From positions 1 to 5,438 of the forward strand of contig JALSNB010000042.1 in assembly GCA_026987225.1 (NCBI GenBank): a stretch of 5,438 nucleotides of DNA, read 5' to 3'. Within the stretch, counting starts at the first letter, position 1, and every line of letters starts with the position of its first letter. Source of the DNA: Caldisericaceae bacterium (GTDB taxonomy: Bacteria; Caldisericota; Caldisericia; Caldisericales; Caldisericaceae). The translations under genes were made by a program, and so were the position numbers. The notes beneath the pieces are model-generated. The model did no database searches, was not told the origin of the DNA, and saw only the letters and a list, made by a program, of their open reading frames with translations. Of the stretch, positions 5,358-5,438 are shown in pieces.

Positions 5358-5438
5358 GATTGATCTATTGTTTGATGTGTGAGGGGTGATTTTTTTGTTC
5401 ACCACTGTGAAATATATACCGAATTGTGAAAGAAATAT
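5358..5438. other. Right-edge AT-rich stretch with no supported gene
   Basis: No convincing reading frame is visible. One minus-strand frame stays open from the edge to a TAG at 5365-5367, but its 23 or so codons match nothing I recognise. It could be the end of a gene whose terminator is the hairpin at 5311-5357, or simply intergenic sequence. It contains the 14-bp palindrome at 5398-5411. Confidence 0.4.
5398..5411. repeat. Short palindrome TTCAC-N4-GTGAA
   Basis: TTCACCACTGTGAA is an exact 5-4-5 inverted repeat beside a TATATA stretch (about 5413-5418). It could be a small operator of an off-window gene, but no promoter is clearly attached to it. A further GGTGA/TCACC pair (5385-5389 and 5399-5403) overlaps it. 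Confidence 0.3.

Noticed and set aside
5365..5438. Possible C-terminal tail of a minus-strand gene ending at TAG 5365-5367
   Set aside because: Only about 23 codons are visible, with no recognisable motif and AT-rich promoter-like surroundings. It cannot be told from intergenic sequence.

Overview
The window is ordinary bacterial chromosome of medium GC with AT-rich intergenic regions. All five protein genes I can support are on the minus strand. In transcription order (right to left) they are: a YgjP/DUF45-type zinc metallopeptidase; a membrane-anchored sulfite-oxidase/MsrP-like molybdopterin oxidoreductase; a chagasin-family (I42) cysteine-protease-inhibitor lipoprotein; urocanate hydratase (hutU); and the N-terminal 523 residues of a secreted parallel beta-helix protein that runs off the left edge. 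No RNA gene, mobile element or CRISPR array was seen. The host cannot be named from this. AAGGAGG-type ribosome sites, sigma70-like promoters and an exact PerR-type box would fit a Firmicute or a neighbouring phylum, but PerR also occurs elsewhere.

Region by region, reading leftward. The right edge (5296-5438) holds a strong hairpin that probably terminates an off-window gene, followed by a TATAAT box lying 6 nt before the metallopeptidase ATG, a leaderless arrangement. Between the metallopeptidase and the oxidoreductase (4572-4632) is a compact promoter whose -10 box is half of a perfect 7-1-7 palindrome. That palindrome matches the Bacillus PerR-box consensus exactly. No terminator was seen after the oxidoreductase gene. 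A second promoter with an extended -10 drives the chagasin-like gene and hutU, and a perfect 10-bp inverted repeat flanks that -10. The chagasin-like gene and hutU are 10 nt apart, and the hutU ribosome site overlaps the chagasin stop codon, so they form one transcription unit ending at a GAAA-tetraloop terminator (about 1723-1751). The beta-helix gene has its own promoter and a strong ribosome site.

The functional logic is partly inferred. The oxidoreductase resembles enzymes that repair oxidised methionine in envelope proteins, and a PerR box would tie it to peroxide stress. The chagasin lipoprotein would protect the cell surface from papain-like proteases. Urocanate hydratase is a cytosolic histidine-degradation enzyme, and no other hut gene is visible. 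Its tight coupling to a surface protease inhibitor is unexplained. The most noteworthy points are the exact PerR box, the chagasin-hutU coupling, the inverted repeat around their -10 box, and the molybdopterin enzyme lacking a twin-arginine signal.
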